A stretch of DNA of 64,000 nt, taken from the NCBI GenBank assembly GCA_033717875.1, contig JADDKJ010000005.1, forward strand, positions 1-64,000, written 5' to 3'. The DNA is from SBBG01 sp033717875 (GTDB lineage: Bacteria; Pseudomonadota; Gammaproteobacteria; Ga0077554; Ga007554). Every line of letters starts with the position of its first letter. The stretch's first letter is position 1. The notes under the pieces were generated by a model that made no database searches, was not told where the DNA came from, and saw only the letters and a list, made by a program, of their open reading frames with translations. Shown piece by piece: positions 57,219-64,000 of the stretch. The position numbers and the translations under genes were made by a program.

Positions 57219-58636
57219 CGCACCCCCTGCGCATTTGTCAGACGCTCGGCAGCGACTGCGCCGAAAGTCTGGCCGGTGGCCAGCAGCGTCACCGGCACGC
57301 CGGGAAAGTTCTGCTGGAAGCGCTTGACCGCGACGTCCACATACTCGGGCGCGATCTCGACGGCGCGGCACGGGCGGCCCGTGCGCTCGGCGGCGAGCAT
57401 CGTCGTGCCCGACCCGCCGAACGGCTCGAACACGATCTCGCCCTCGTCGGTGTAGGATTCCAGAATGTGTTGCGGCAGCGCCACCGGGAACACCGCTGGA
57501 TGATCGATGTCCTGCCCGATCTTGCCCTTGTGGCGCATGATGCGGATCACGGAATCCGGGATCTTGGTCTCCTGGGTGACCTGGCCCGCATGGTTCCACG
57601 CCGTCTTGCTGCCGTCCTTGTTGCGCATGCCGCCGGCGCTGGTGCCGTCACCGCGCAGATGGGTATCGCGGCCCGCATAGAGGCAGGGCACGATCTTGTT
57701 CGGGCGGCGGGCCTCGCTATCCTGCCGGTTGAAGTGGAAAACGAATTCGAAGGCGGGCGCGAGCCGGCCATTCCAGTCGCCGGGCAGGCCCGGCCCCTGA
57801 TCCCAGACATACCAGGCGAAGCGCCGCCAGCCCTGCGTGCGCATCCAGGCTAGCCAGTCGTCCCAGTAGGGCACGACCTCCTGGTCACGGTGGATCAGCC
57901 CGAGATTGACCAGCACCTGGCCGTTGGCGGCCAGCGGCAGTCGGGAAAACACGCCGCGCATCAGGGCATCCCAGTCGATGATGGTGTTGGTGTAGTCTCG
58001 CTGGTTGCCGTAGGGCGGCGACGTGAAGCAGAGCGCCGCCTGTTCGCCATCCATCAATACGGCGATCACGGACGGGTCGGCGGCATCGCCGCAGATCAGC
58101 CGATGTTGCCCCACGGCCCATACGTCGCCCGCGCGTGACACTGGCGTGACGGGAGCGTCCGGCACATCATCTGCAGCATCCGGCTCGTCGGCATCCTGCG
58201 CTGGCCCACCCTCATCGGATGCCATGCCGTTTGCCAGCAGGCGGGAAATTTCGCCCTCCTCGAATCCCGTTAGCGACAGATCAAAGTCGGCCAGCTTGAG
58301 GTCTTCCAGCTCGAGCGCCAGCAGTGCGTCATCCCATTGCGCCCATGTTGCTGACCGGTTGGCCAGCAGGCGAAACGCCTTGATCTGCGCATCGGTCAGT
58401 TCGTCCGCCAGCACCACGGGCACCGTGCTCAAACCGAGCTTGCGTGCGGCTTTGAGGCGCAGATGGCCATCGACCAGTTCGCCCGTGCTCCTGGCGATCA
58501 CCGGAATCCGAAACCCGAACTCGCTGATCACCGAGGCCATCTGTTCGACGGCGTGATCGTTCCTGCGCGGATTCCTGGCGTAGTCGATCAGGCGCTCGAT
58601 CGGCCAATGCTGCAGGCTCAGTTCAGATGCTGCCAA
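57215..58636 (-). CDS. ParB-like domain fused to DNA methyltransferase (copy 1)
   Basis: 473 residues from TTG 58636, the first start after an in-frame TGA, preceded by GAGGTGAG. ParB-like domain 1-105 (IARSTGELVDGHLRLKAARK), acidic linker (about 145-170), then CFTSPPYGNQRDYTNTIIDW and later FEPFGGSGTTMLAAERTGRP. The order of the SPPY and FGGSGT motifs is that of beta-class N4/N6 methyltransferases. The stop overlaps the next gene start (ATGA). Confidence 0.9.
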   Translation of the reverse strand: MAASELSLQHWPIERLIDYARNPRRNDHAVEQMASVISEFGFRIPVIARSTGELVDGHLRLKAARKLGLSTVPVVLADELTDAQIKAFRLLANRSATWAQWDDALLALELEDLKLADFDLSLTGFEEGEISRLLANGMASDEGGPAQDADEPDAADDVPDAPVTPVSRAGDVWAVGQHRLICGDAADPSVIAVLMDGEQAALCFTSPPYGNQRDYTNTIIDWDALMRGVFSRLPLAANGQVLVNLGLIHRDQEVVPYWDDWLAWMRTQGWRRFAWYVWDQGPGLPGDWNGRLAPAFEFVFHFNRQDSEARRPNKIVPCLYAGRDTHLRGDGTSAGGMRNKDGSKTAWNHAGQVTQETKIPDSVIRIMRHKGKIGQDIDHPAVFPVALPQHILESYTDEGEIVFEPFGGSGTTMLAAERTGRPCRAVEIAPEYVDVAVKRFQQNFPGVPVTLLATGQTFGAVAAERLTNAQGVR

Positions 58637-58760
58637 GTCTCACCTCTGACAATGTGATGAATCACGTAGCGCGACACGCCAAACTCGCGCGCCAATCGAA
58701 TCTGTTCGTCACGTCACCCGGTGTGGCGACGGCGAACCTCATGCACTTCTTCCTGGCAAA
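58618..58760 (-). pseudogene. C-terminal relic of an HNH endonuclease or HTH protein
   Basis: In one minus-strand frame the text reads CQEEVHEVRRRHTG, a stop, then RDEQIRLAREFGVSRYVIHH and IVRGETWQHLN to TGA 58618-58620. This is the helix-turn-helix ending typical of phage HNH endonucleases. An internal stop and lack of an HNH core show decay. It overlaps the methyltransferase start by 19 bp and may supply its ribosome site. Confidence 0.55.
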
Positions 58761-58871
58761 TGAGTGGTCGGCAGGAAGGGGTCTCGGGTCTGTCGTTGCA
58801 CAAAAAGAAGCGGCCCACGCGGGCAAGGAGTGAACCCGTTGCGGGCCGCAAACGGCGCAGCTGCGTGAAAC

Positions 58872-58905
58872 AAAAAACCCGCCGAGCGTTGCCGCCGGGC
58901 GGGTT
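58872..58905 (-). terminator. Rho-independent terminator (minus strand)
   Basis: On the minus strand AACCCGCC pairs with GGCGGGTT across an 18-nt loop and is followed by further T. It would separate the early genes to the right from the methyltransferase genes to the left. Confidence 0.65.
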
Positions 58906-58925
58906 GGAAAGTGGAAACCTGACAA

Positions 58926-58983
58926 GGGTGGTAACTATGCGCAGGGTGGTAACCGGGGCCGGTAACCTGGCCGGGTGGTAACC
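58926..58983. repeat. Direct repeats GGGTGGTAAC
   Basis: GGGTGGTAAC occurs at 58926-58935, 58944-58953 and 58973-58982, plus GGCCGGTAAC at 58957-58966, so four GGTAAC cores lie within 53 bp. They sit just upstream (minus strand) of the terminator. They could be protein-binding iterons; function unknown. Confidence 0.5.
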
Positions 58984-59249
58984 TGTTTTTGCGCCCGGAC
59001 GCTAAAAAAGCGTCGCGCTCGCGCCCCCCGCATTGCGGAATGGCGAGGAAGGACCCCTTTTGCCTGCGGATGTTTGCCGGACGATTGCCAACGGCCCGGA
59101 AGGTGTCCTGCCTGTTGCGCTCACAGCTTTTTCAACCATAGCCGTCACTGTAGTCGAATCGGCGGGCAAATGCGACACCCCTGCCAAGCCACCCTTTCCG
59201 CAACCGTCAGCCGTTGCCCGCAAAGCGCCGCACGCCTTGTCAATATTGC
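58984..59249. other. Stretch without a supported gene
   Basis: Open frames exist on both strands but none shows a known motif, a good ribosome site, or a fit with neighbouring gene spacing. The sequence may be a non-coding leader or a decayed gene. Confidence 0.35.
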
Positions 59250-59663
59250 TCAAAATTGCTCACGGCCCGTGTTGCGGCATGGGAACTTCACACCATTGAG
59301 TTGATCGGCCACGGTCTGCAACGCACGTTGCCAGTGACGTTGCGCCGTCCTGGTGCAGCAAGCAAAGCGGATGGAGATGTCCCTCCAGCCATACTGCTTG
59401 GCACGCATCCACACGAGGTGACGCTGCTCGACCTCAAGCCATTGCATCCAACGCATCGTCTCCAGCATCCGGTCGATGTCGACCGGGCTGGGCGGGAAAG
59501 GCCGGTACACGGTCTCGCCCGCCGAGAACGCTTCCCACTCCTTGCGCACGAAGGCAGGCCAGGTATTGAAGTAGCCCTGCACACGGATCGGAGGCAGGCG
59601 TCGTCCGGTGTCAGCCGCCTCCGAGAAGCGTGCCGCCACGTCATCCATCGTCCACTCAGCCAT
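59250..59663 (-). CDS. Phage early protein with C-terminal HTH (DUF6362-like)
   Basis: 137 residues from ATG 59663. TMDDVAARFSEAADTGRRLP, WPAFVRKEWEAF and the HTH end GWRDISIRFACCTRTAQRHW. Similar proteins are found beside phage methyltransferases and replication genes. It probably binds DNA. The start overlaps the previous stop by 8 bp. Confidence 0.72.
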   Translation of the reverse strand: MAEWTMDDVAARFSEAADTGRRLPPIRVQGYFNTWPAFVRKEWEAFSAGETVYRPFPPSPVDIDRMLETMRWMQWLEVEQRHLVWMRAKQYGWRDISIRFACCTRTAQRHWQRALQTVADQLNGVKFPCRNTGREQF

Positions 59664-59865
59664 GGCGTGTCCCTCCCGCACCGTACAACCGTTCACCGAT
59701 GCGGCGCACGATCTCGCGCTCGATGAAGTCCAGGCGTTCGTCAGACTCGTTGACCACCAGGAGGTGCTGGTCGCGCCAGCCACGTTGTTTGAGGAGTTCC
59801 AGATCCGTGGTCTGCGGTTGCAGCCGATCCAGGGTGCAGCGATAGGGGCGTGCTGGAATCTTCAT
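59656..59865 (-). CDS. Small phage early protein, unknown
   Basis: 69 residues, basic N terminus (MKIPARPYRCTLDRLQPQTT) and an acidic helix (ESDERLDFIEREIVRRIGERL). It starts in the stop codon of the RuvC-like gene and overlaps the next gene, so it is translated as part of the early operon. Confidence 0.6.
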   Translation of the reverse strand: MKIPARPYRCTLDRLQPQTTDLELLKQRGWRDQHLLVVNESDERLDFIEREIVRRIGERLYGAGGTRHG

Positions 59866-60644
59866 CCCTCAACCTCCAATTGAGCGATGGCCCAATGCAG
59901 CAAGGCCAGGGCATCGGCCTCGTTGTCGTCGTTCGGGGTGTGACCACGCTCACTCATGGCAGCGATCATGTCCTCCTTGCGCGCATTGCCTTTGCCGGTC
60001 GCGTGCTTCTTGATCGTGCCCACCGGAACGCCCTGGTAGGGAATCTGGTGGTGCTCGCACCAAGCCGTCAGATGGGCCATAAAGCCGCCATAGGCGTGAG
60101 CAGCGTCGACGCCAGCGTGCCGACGGACTTCCTCGAAAAACACCGCGTCGATGCCATCGCAGGATTGTTTGATTTCGGTGAGCCAGCGCTTGAAGCGCAG
60201 ATATCGCATGCCGCCGCCTTCAAAGCGCTGTGGTTTGAAAGCCTCGCTGCTGCTGCAGATGGTGCCGTCATGCCCGCGTAGTGCCCAGCCGGTGGTGGTG
60301 CCCAGATCCAATGCCAAGATTGAGGGCAGACCACCCGGGCACGCTATTCCATCCGAACCACCGTAAGACCCTCCACGTAGGTTAGAGGGAACGTCAGTTC
60401 CCTCTCCTACGTAGTAGGAGGGGGAGTTTTCGCCAACTTCAGAATCATCGAAAACCCAGCGACCATGCGGGTCTGGGCTAGTTGGCAAATTGGCAGCACT
60501 GCCAACTTGCCAATTTGCCGACAACGCTGCATCTTCTTGATTTGTCTTGGCTTGAAGTTGGCATGCGCTTTCCAACTTGCCAACGTCTCCGAAAATCGGG
60601 GGGATGTTGGCAACCGTCTTGCCAACTTGTCTGTGCGTATTCAT
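59862..60644 (-). CDS. RuvC-like Holliday junction resolvase (RNase H fold)
   Basis: 260 residues from ATG 60644 behind AGGAG. The catalytic part starts near residue 108: ILALDLGTTTGWAL (first Asp), VFFEEVRRH (Glu), KGNARKEDMIAAMSERGH and NDDNEADALALLHW (last Asp). This order is that of phage RuvC-like nucleases, which resolve branched DNA before packaging. The first 105 residues are low-complexity and coded by DNA full of short TTGCCAAC repeats, so they may be a recent addition. Confidence 0.82.
   Translation of the reverse strand: MNTHRQVGKTVANIPPIFGDVGKLESACQLQAKTNQEDAALSANWQVGSAANLPTSPDPHGRWVFDDSEVGENSPSYYVGEGTDVPSNLRGGSYGGSDGIACPGGLPSILALDLGTTTGWALRGHDGTICSSSEAFKPQRFEGGGMRYLRFKRWLTEIKQSCDGIDAVFFEEVRRHAGVDAAHAYGGFMAHLTAWCEHHQIPYQGVPVGTIKKHATGKGNARKEDMIAAMSERGHTPNDDNEADALALLHWAIAQLEVEG
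60431..60630. repeat. Cluster of TTGCCAAC / GTTGGCAA motifs
   Basis: At least nine copies of GCCAA or TTGGC within (T)TGCCAAC-type words in 200 bp, in both orientations. A near-perfect 15-bp inverted repeat lies at 60482-60513 (TTGGCAAATTGGCAG, CA, CTGCCAACTTGCCAA; one mismatch). All lie in the 5' part of the RuvC-like gene, next to the primase-helicase gene. Candidate binding sites for a replication or regulatory protein. Confidence 0.5.
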
Positions 60645-62836
60645 GCGGGCTCCTGCGAATCGTTGTTGTCATCTTGGTAAACCCACACTTCGGGGTTCTC
60701 GACCGGCAATGCGGCCCCCGACTGTAGGCATTTGAAATGGGTGGGCAGTACTGCGACCTCGCGCGTCGGTAGTTCGCCGGTGTTTGGATCAAGCTCGCCA
60801 ATAACCGAACGCAGGACCATGCCCTCGACACACAGGTAGCCGAACTTGGTGCGGGCAGGCGGCAGCCCGTAATCCGATGCATTGCGGAAATACTTGATGT
60901 AGCCCTGTGTCGCGAGCGCAGAGAGGCGGTCGCGGATCGTGCGTTCACCACCGAGACCTGCTTTGCCCTCAAAGGCTTCGGCGAACTGGTTGGCGGTGTA
61001 GCAGCGTCCGTTGGCGGCTTCGTCGAACAGGATCTGCAGGATCACATCGCATTTGCGGCGACGTTCGGCGTCCAGACGTTGCCCGTATTCCTGCATGACC
61101 AGACGATCACTGGAATCCACCTCGCGCCATTCGCCGTGGATTTTGTCCACGTGTTTGAAGGGGATGCCGGGGCCATTGCGTAACTCGAAGATGAGCTCGC
61201 GCGTACTGCGAGACTCGTCTGGGCGGTACAGCACCATCCCGCTTGAGTAGTAGCCGCGCAGACTGCCAGCACCGGCCAATGCCTGGAACGGGTCTTCTTC
61301 GAACTGCTTTTTGCCGAGCTTCTTGGTGTGGTGGGCGAGGACGACTCCGGCATCCGGGTTCACCTCCTGACGAATTCTTTCCACCCGCTGCGACAGAAAA
61401 AACAGCATCGCGCCGTTGTCGTTCTCGCCGCCTGCGTCTCCGCCATCGAACAGGTTGCGGATCGGGTCGATGGCAATGACGTCGGGAGGTAAGCCCCCAA
61501 ACGCGTTCGCGATTGCAGGAATGATTTGGGCCAGGCCCGCGTCATCCAGCACCATGTGCAGTTGCGAGGTGGCAACGAAGTTGTCGCGTGCTTCCAGCAG
61601 CCGGTGGGATGGCAGCCGCACGTCCTTCACGCGTTCGCGTAGGTAGTGGTATTGCACCTCGGCTTGTAAACAGAACACCCGCAGTGGCCGGGGTGGACGC
61701 ATGTCCAGAAAGGTCGCGCCAGCGGCCATGTGCGCGAGCCACGACAACAGGAAGTCGCTCTTGCCAACCTTCGGTGCACCGCCAAACACCAGCATTCCGC
61801 CTGGGGTAAGCACGCGCGGCGAGATCAGGTCAGGTGGCAGCGGTGAATCATCGTCGAGCAGTGCGCCCAGCGTGAACGTGGGTAGCAATGGAGCCGCAGC
61901 TTTCACCACACGGCGTTCGCCTTGGGCAATCATCGCCGCGCAATCGAAGCCTTCCGCGACCGCATCTGCAGTGTCCCATTTCTCTGGCTTGGTCGTGGGC
62001 GGCACCAGGATCGCCACCGACGCGCATCCGGCTGCCACACAGGCTCGTGCAGCGTTTTCGGCGTAGTCCCAGCCCGGCGCGTCCCGATCCGGCCAGATCA
62101 CTACCGACTTACCGGCCAAGGGTAGCCAGTCTGTTTTGTCGATAGGCGCTTTGGCACCGTTCATGGCGGTGGTCGCCACGATGCCTGCTGCGATCAATGC
62201 ATCAGCGCATTTTTCACCCTCGACCAAAATCACCTGCTTGGCTTTGGACACTGCAGGGAGGTTGTAGAGCGGACGCGGATCGGGCGCTCGCCACATACGG
62301 GCACGGACATCCCATGGCCGGTACTCCTTGCCCGACGGCGGGTCATAGCGATAGACGCAGGCGATCAGTTGCCCGTCTGGCGTCAGGTAATCCCATTTCG
62401 CGGTATAGGGGCCGAGCTCGTCGACTGCATTGGCACGAGCGGGTTGGCGGACGACGGACTGCGAGTGTGAGTTCGACACGATGCCCAGCCACTGGCGGAT
62501 CTCGGCTGCCAGCCTTGGAAAGTCATGCCGAGCGGAGCGTCCCTGCGAACGCGCCCACAGATCAATGACATCGCCACCCTCATCGGTGGAAAAGTCTTTC
62601 CATAGACCGCGCCGTGGACCGTCAAGCTCAACCACCAGGCTCTTACCAGCGTTACCGTCGACGTCGCCCACGTAGAACTTGCCACCCCGGATGCGCCCCT
62701 GCGGAAACAAGTAATGAAGTACAGCCTCAAGCCGATCAAGCAGTCCTGCTCGTAGCGCATCGGTGTCGGAGACCAGCTCGTCGCGCTGCTCGGGCGCGTC
62801 ATTGAAATCGAGCCAGATGATGTTGTCGGTCATCAT
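60641..62836 (-). CDS. Phage primase-helicase (TOPRIM and RepA-like AAA domains)
   Basis: 731 residues from ATG 62836 behind GGAGG. The N-terminal part is a primase-like region (GRIRGGKFYVGDVDGNAGKS, KDFSTDEGGDVIDLWA), followed by a TOPRIM region (ILVEGEKCADAL, VIWPDRDAPG) and from about 345 a RecA-type ATPase with Walker A GGAPKVGKSDFLL and Walker B VIAIDPIRNLF. The end is a winged helix (TIRDRLSALATQGYIKYF). It likely starts and unwinds phage DNA during replication. Confidence 0.88.
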   Translation of the reverse strand: MMTDNIIWLDFNDAPEQRDELVSDTDALRAGLLDRLEAVLHYLFPQGRIRGGKFYVGDVDGNAGKSLVVELDGPRRGLWKDFSTDEGGDVIDLWARSQGRSARHDFPRLAAEIRQWLGIVSNSHSQSVVRQPARANAVDELGPYTAKWDYLTPDGQLIACVYRYDPPSGKEYRPWDVRARMWRAPDPRPLYNLPAVSKAKQVILVEGEKCADALIAAGIVATTAMNGAKAPIDKTDWLPLAGKSVVIWPDRDAPGWDYAENAARACVAAGCASVAILVPPTTKPEKWDTADAVAEGFDCAAMIAQGERRVVKAAAPLLPTFTLGALLDDDSPLPPDLISPRVLTPGGMLVFGGAPKVGKSDFLLSWLAHMAAGATFLDMRPPRPLRVFCLQAEVQYHYLRERVKDVRLPSHRLLEARDNFVATSQLHMVLDDAGLAQIIPAIANAFGGLPPDVIAIDPIRNLFDGGDAGGENDNGAMLFFLSQRVERIRQEVNPDAGVVLAHHTKKLGKKQFEEDPFQALAGAGSLRGYYSSGMVLYRPDESRSTRELIFELRNGPGIPFKHVDKIHGEWREVDSSDRLVMQEYGQRLDAERRRKCDVILQILFDEAANGRCYTANQFAEAFEGKAGLGGERTIRDRLSALATQGYIKYFRNASDYGLPPARTKFGYLCVEGMVLRSVIGELDPNTGELPTREVAVLPTHFKCLQSGAALPVENPEVWVYQDDNNDSQEPA

Positions 62837-63588
62837 GTCGACCTCCAGCAGCGGTCCTGCCACGGACAGAACTTGCACTCAACATGCGTTGGCGTGGTGG
62901 CATGGCGCGGCAACAGATCTTGGCTGTCCGTGGCCGTGATCACCCGAACCGCACGATCTGACATCCTTTGCGCCAGGCCGCCGTCGAATGGCACCAGCTC
63001 GAACCAGATCTCTTCAGAGTCCTTGTTGATGGCGGTAAACAATGCAGGGTTCGCAGAAATGCCCGGAATGCTGGCTTCCATATAGGCTTGGTAGATGGCC
63101 ATCTGCGCGGCATATACCGGTTTGGATTTGCTGACGCCGTGCTTGACCGTGTCACGCCAGGACTTGTCGTTCATGGTCTTGCATTCCCACAGGGCGGGAT
63201 AAGCCATGCCAAGCTCAGCGGGGCCATCATTCAAGACACCGTCGATGTGTCCCTGGATGCGGCCGCCCGCGACGGAAAAGCCGAACTGACCGCCGCTGGC
63301 TTTCTGCGTGTAGAGGTCGAATCCGGCCATACGTAGCCAACGGATGGCCAGATCTTCTAGGGTGTGTCCGACCTCAAAGATGCGTAGCACGCGGCCCGGC
63401 AGGTCTCGGCCAGGATCGACGGGGGTTTGCAGATACTCGTATTGCAAAGCGCGCTCGCAAGCAACGCCCAACCTCGAAGCACCGAGGTAATTGCGCGGCG
63501 CTTGCCTATCACGCTGCTGGCGCAGCGCGGCATCGATCAGCTCGCCGATCTGCTCCTGTATCTTGGGGCGGTGATTGAAGTCCAGCAT
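62833..63588 (-). CDS. Cas4/RecB-like PD-(D/E)XK nuclease with Fe-S cysteines
   Basis: 251 residues. Nuclease residues are seen in GHIDGVL (Asp) and WECKTMN (E-x-K), with an upstream His (VGHTLEDLA). Four cysteines fit a Cas4-type cluster: one in VACERALQYE and three at the end (CKFCPWQDRCW). Such nucleases in phages process DNA ends in recombination or replication. It overlaps both neighbours. Confidence 0.85.
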   Translation of the reverse strand: MLDFNHRPKIQEQIGELIDAALRQQRDRQAPRNYLGASRLGVACERALQYEYLQTPVDPGRDLPGRVLRIFEVGHTLEDLAIRWLRMAGFDLYTQKASGGQFGFSVAGGRIQGHIDGVLNDGPAELGMAYPALWECKTMNDKSWRDTVKHGVSKSKPVYAAQMAIYQAYMEASIPGISANPALFTAINKDSEEIWFELVPFDGGLAQRMSDRAVRVITATDSQDLLPRHATTPTHVECKFCPWQDRCWRST

Positions 63589-64000
63589 CAGAACGGCACT
63601 CCCGTCGAAGCACGTTGACTCTGGCGAGACAGGCGTTCCTCAAAAAATGCGCGATCCTTTTCGGCCATGCGTTCGTGCTCGACAAGCATGTGCTCCTGAT
63701 AGGCTGTGACTACAACCTCGACCAACATCAGCACTTCCTCTTTGCGGTAGTCCGCCAGCGGTCGCTGCATGCCGATCGATCCCACGTAGTCACCGAGCGG
63801 AGCCAGGCACGATGCCATCGCGGCAAGCTCCATGTCACTGGGATCGATCATGGGACCTCCGCTTTTTTCCATCAGCTGCGAGAAGGCGTTCTGGCAACGC
63901 ATAGAGCAGAACACCCAGCGATCCGAGTAGCGTCGTGGATCGCTGCGCGGCAAGCGCGGATTGAAGTAGCCGAAGCCTTTGGCGGTTCGTGAACAAACGG
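63588..64000 (-). CDS. DUF6511-like phage protein (5' end outside window)
   Basis: At least 137 residues; the frame is open to the right edge (VCSRTAKGFGYFNPRLPRSD before the first listed start). Cysteines in VCSR and FCSMRCQNAF suggest a zinc-binding module. The rest is helical (EEVLMLVEVVVTAYQEHMLV). It belongs to the early operon. Role unknown. Confidence 0.65.
   Translation of the reverse strand, partial: VCSRTAKGFGYFNPRLPRSDPRRYSDRWVFCSMRCQNAFSQLMEKSGGPMIDPSDMELAAMASCLAPLGDYVGSIGMQRPLADYRKEEVLMLVEVVVTAYQEHMLVEHERMAEKDRAFFEERLSRQSQRASTGVPF

Noticed and set aside
59002..59253. Minus-strand ORF of 83 codons after the DUF6362-like gene
   Set aside because: No motif, poor start region, and open frames on the other strand over the same DNA are equally long.
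60361..60425. Short inverted repeat near CCTCCACGTAGG / CCTACGTAGTAGGAGG as a CRISPR-like or terminator element
   Set aside because: Single copy, inside the RuvC-like coding frame, without a T run or further repeats.

Overview
The window is high-GC proteobacterial DNA. Gene content and style (CzcCBA, CadA-type pumps, PII-like protein beside an RND pump, DUF4102-type integrase, lambda-like head genes) suggest a betaproteobacterium, but no rRNA or other marker here fixes the taxon. Two accessory blocks meet near 25.98 kb.

Block 1 (about 0.2-25.3 kb, mostly + strand) is a heavy-metal resistance island. A tyrosine integrase (187-1449, minus) sits at the left. It is followed by an operon with an ArsR/CadC-type repressor, a CadA-type P1B ATPase, a membrane-anchored unknown protein, a MacB/FtsX-like permease and its ATPase, a TlpA-like thioredoxin and a stand-alone DsbD alpha domain. 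A second ArsR repressor starts inside a perfect palindrome that also covers its promoter, and it heads an operon with a second P1B ATPase that carries APC in place of CPC, a DUF302 protein with a Met/Cys-rich tail, a glutaredoxin-like protein, a zf-TFIIB protein, a Met-rich cytochrome c and a SHOCT protein. Next come czcI-like, czcC, czcB, czcA and a PII-like gene, then an HlyD / double-NBD ABC / two-permease exporter flanked on both sides by relics of P1B ATPase genes, then a DUF2892 protein and an ECF sigma factor. A frameshifted DNA methylase fragment closes the block.

Block 2 (25,984 to beyond 64,000, mostly minus strand) is a tailed prophage with a lambda-type head module. Reading from right to left: DUF6511 protein, Cas4/RecB-like nuclease, primase-helicase, RuvC-like resolvase, small early genes, two ParB-methyltransferase fusions and a third ParB-like N terminus joined to an HNH endonuclease, two small + strand genes, terminase small and large subunits, gpW, portal, S49 protease with a nested scaffold start, decoration protein, major capsid, tail completion, tail tube, frameshifted tail chaperones, tape measure, tail-tip proteins, and lysis genes. 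A Phd/PIN toxin-antitoxin pair sits on the + strand inside the tail operon.

The most striking features are in the prophage. The terminase large subunit carries two inteins with LAGLIDADG endonuclease domains: one at the Walker A site with the Pro1 and Trp/Cys/Thr signature of class 3 inteins, one of class 1 type near the C terminus. A hairpin-rich non-coding insertion of about 290 bp splits a small DUF6900 gene after its third codon. A T_TTT_TTT slippery site joins the two tail-chaperone frames. In the metal island, the joined CadA / MacB-like / TlpA / DsbD-alpha operon is the best candidate for a poorly described export-and-redox system.
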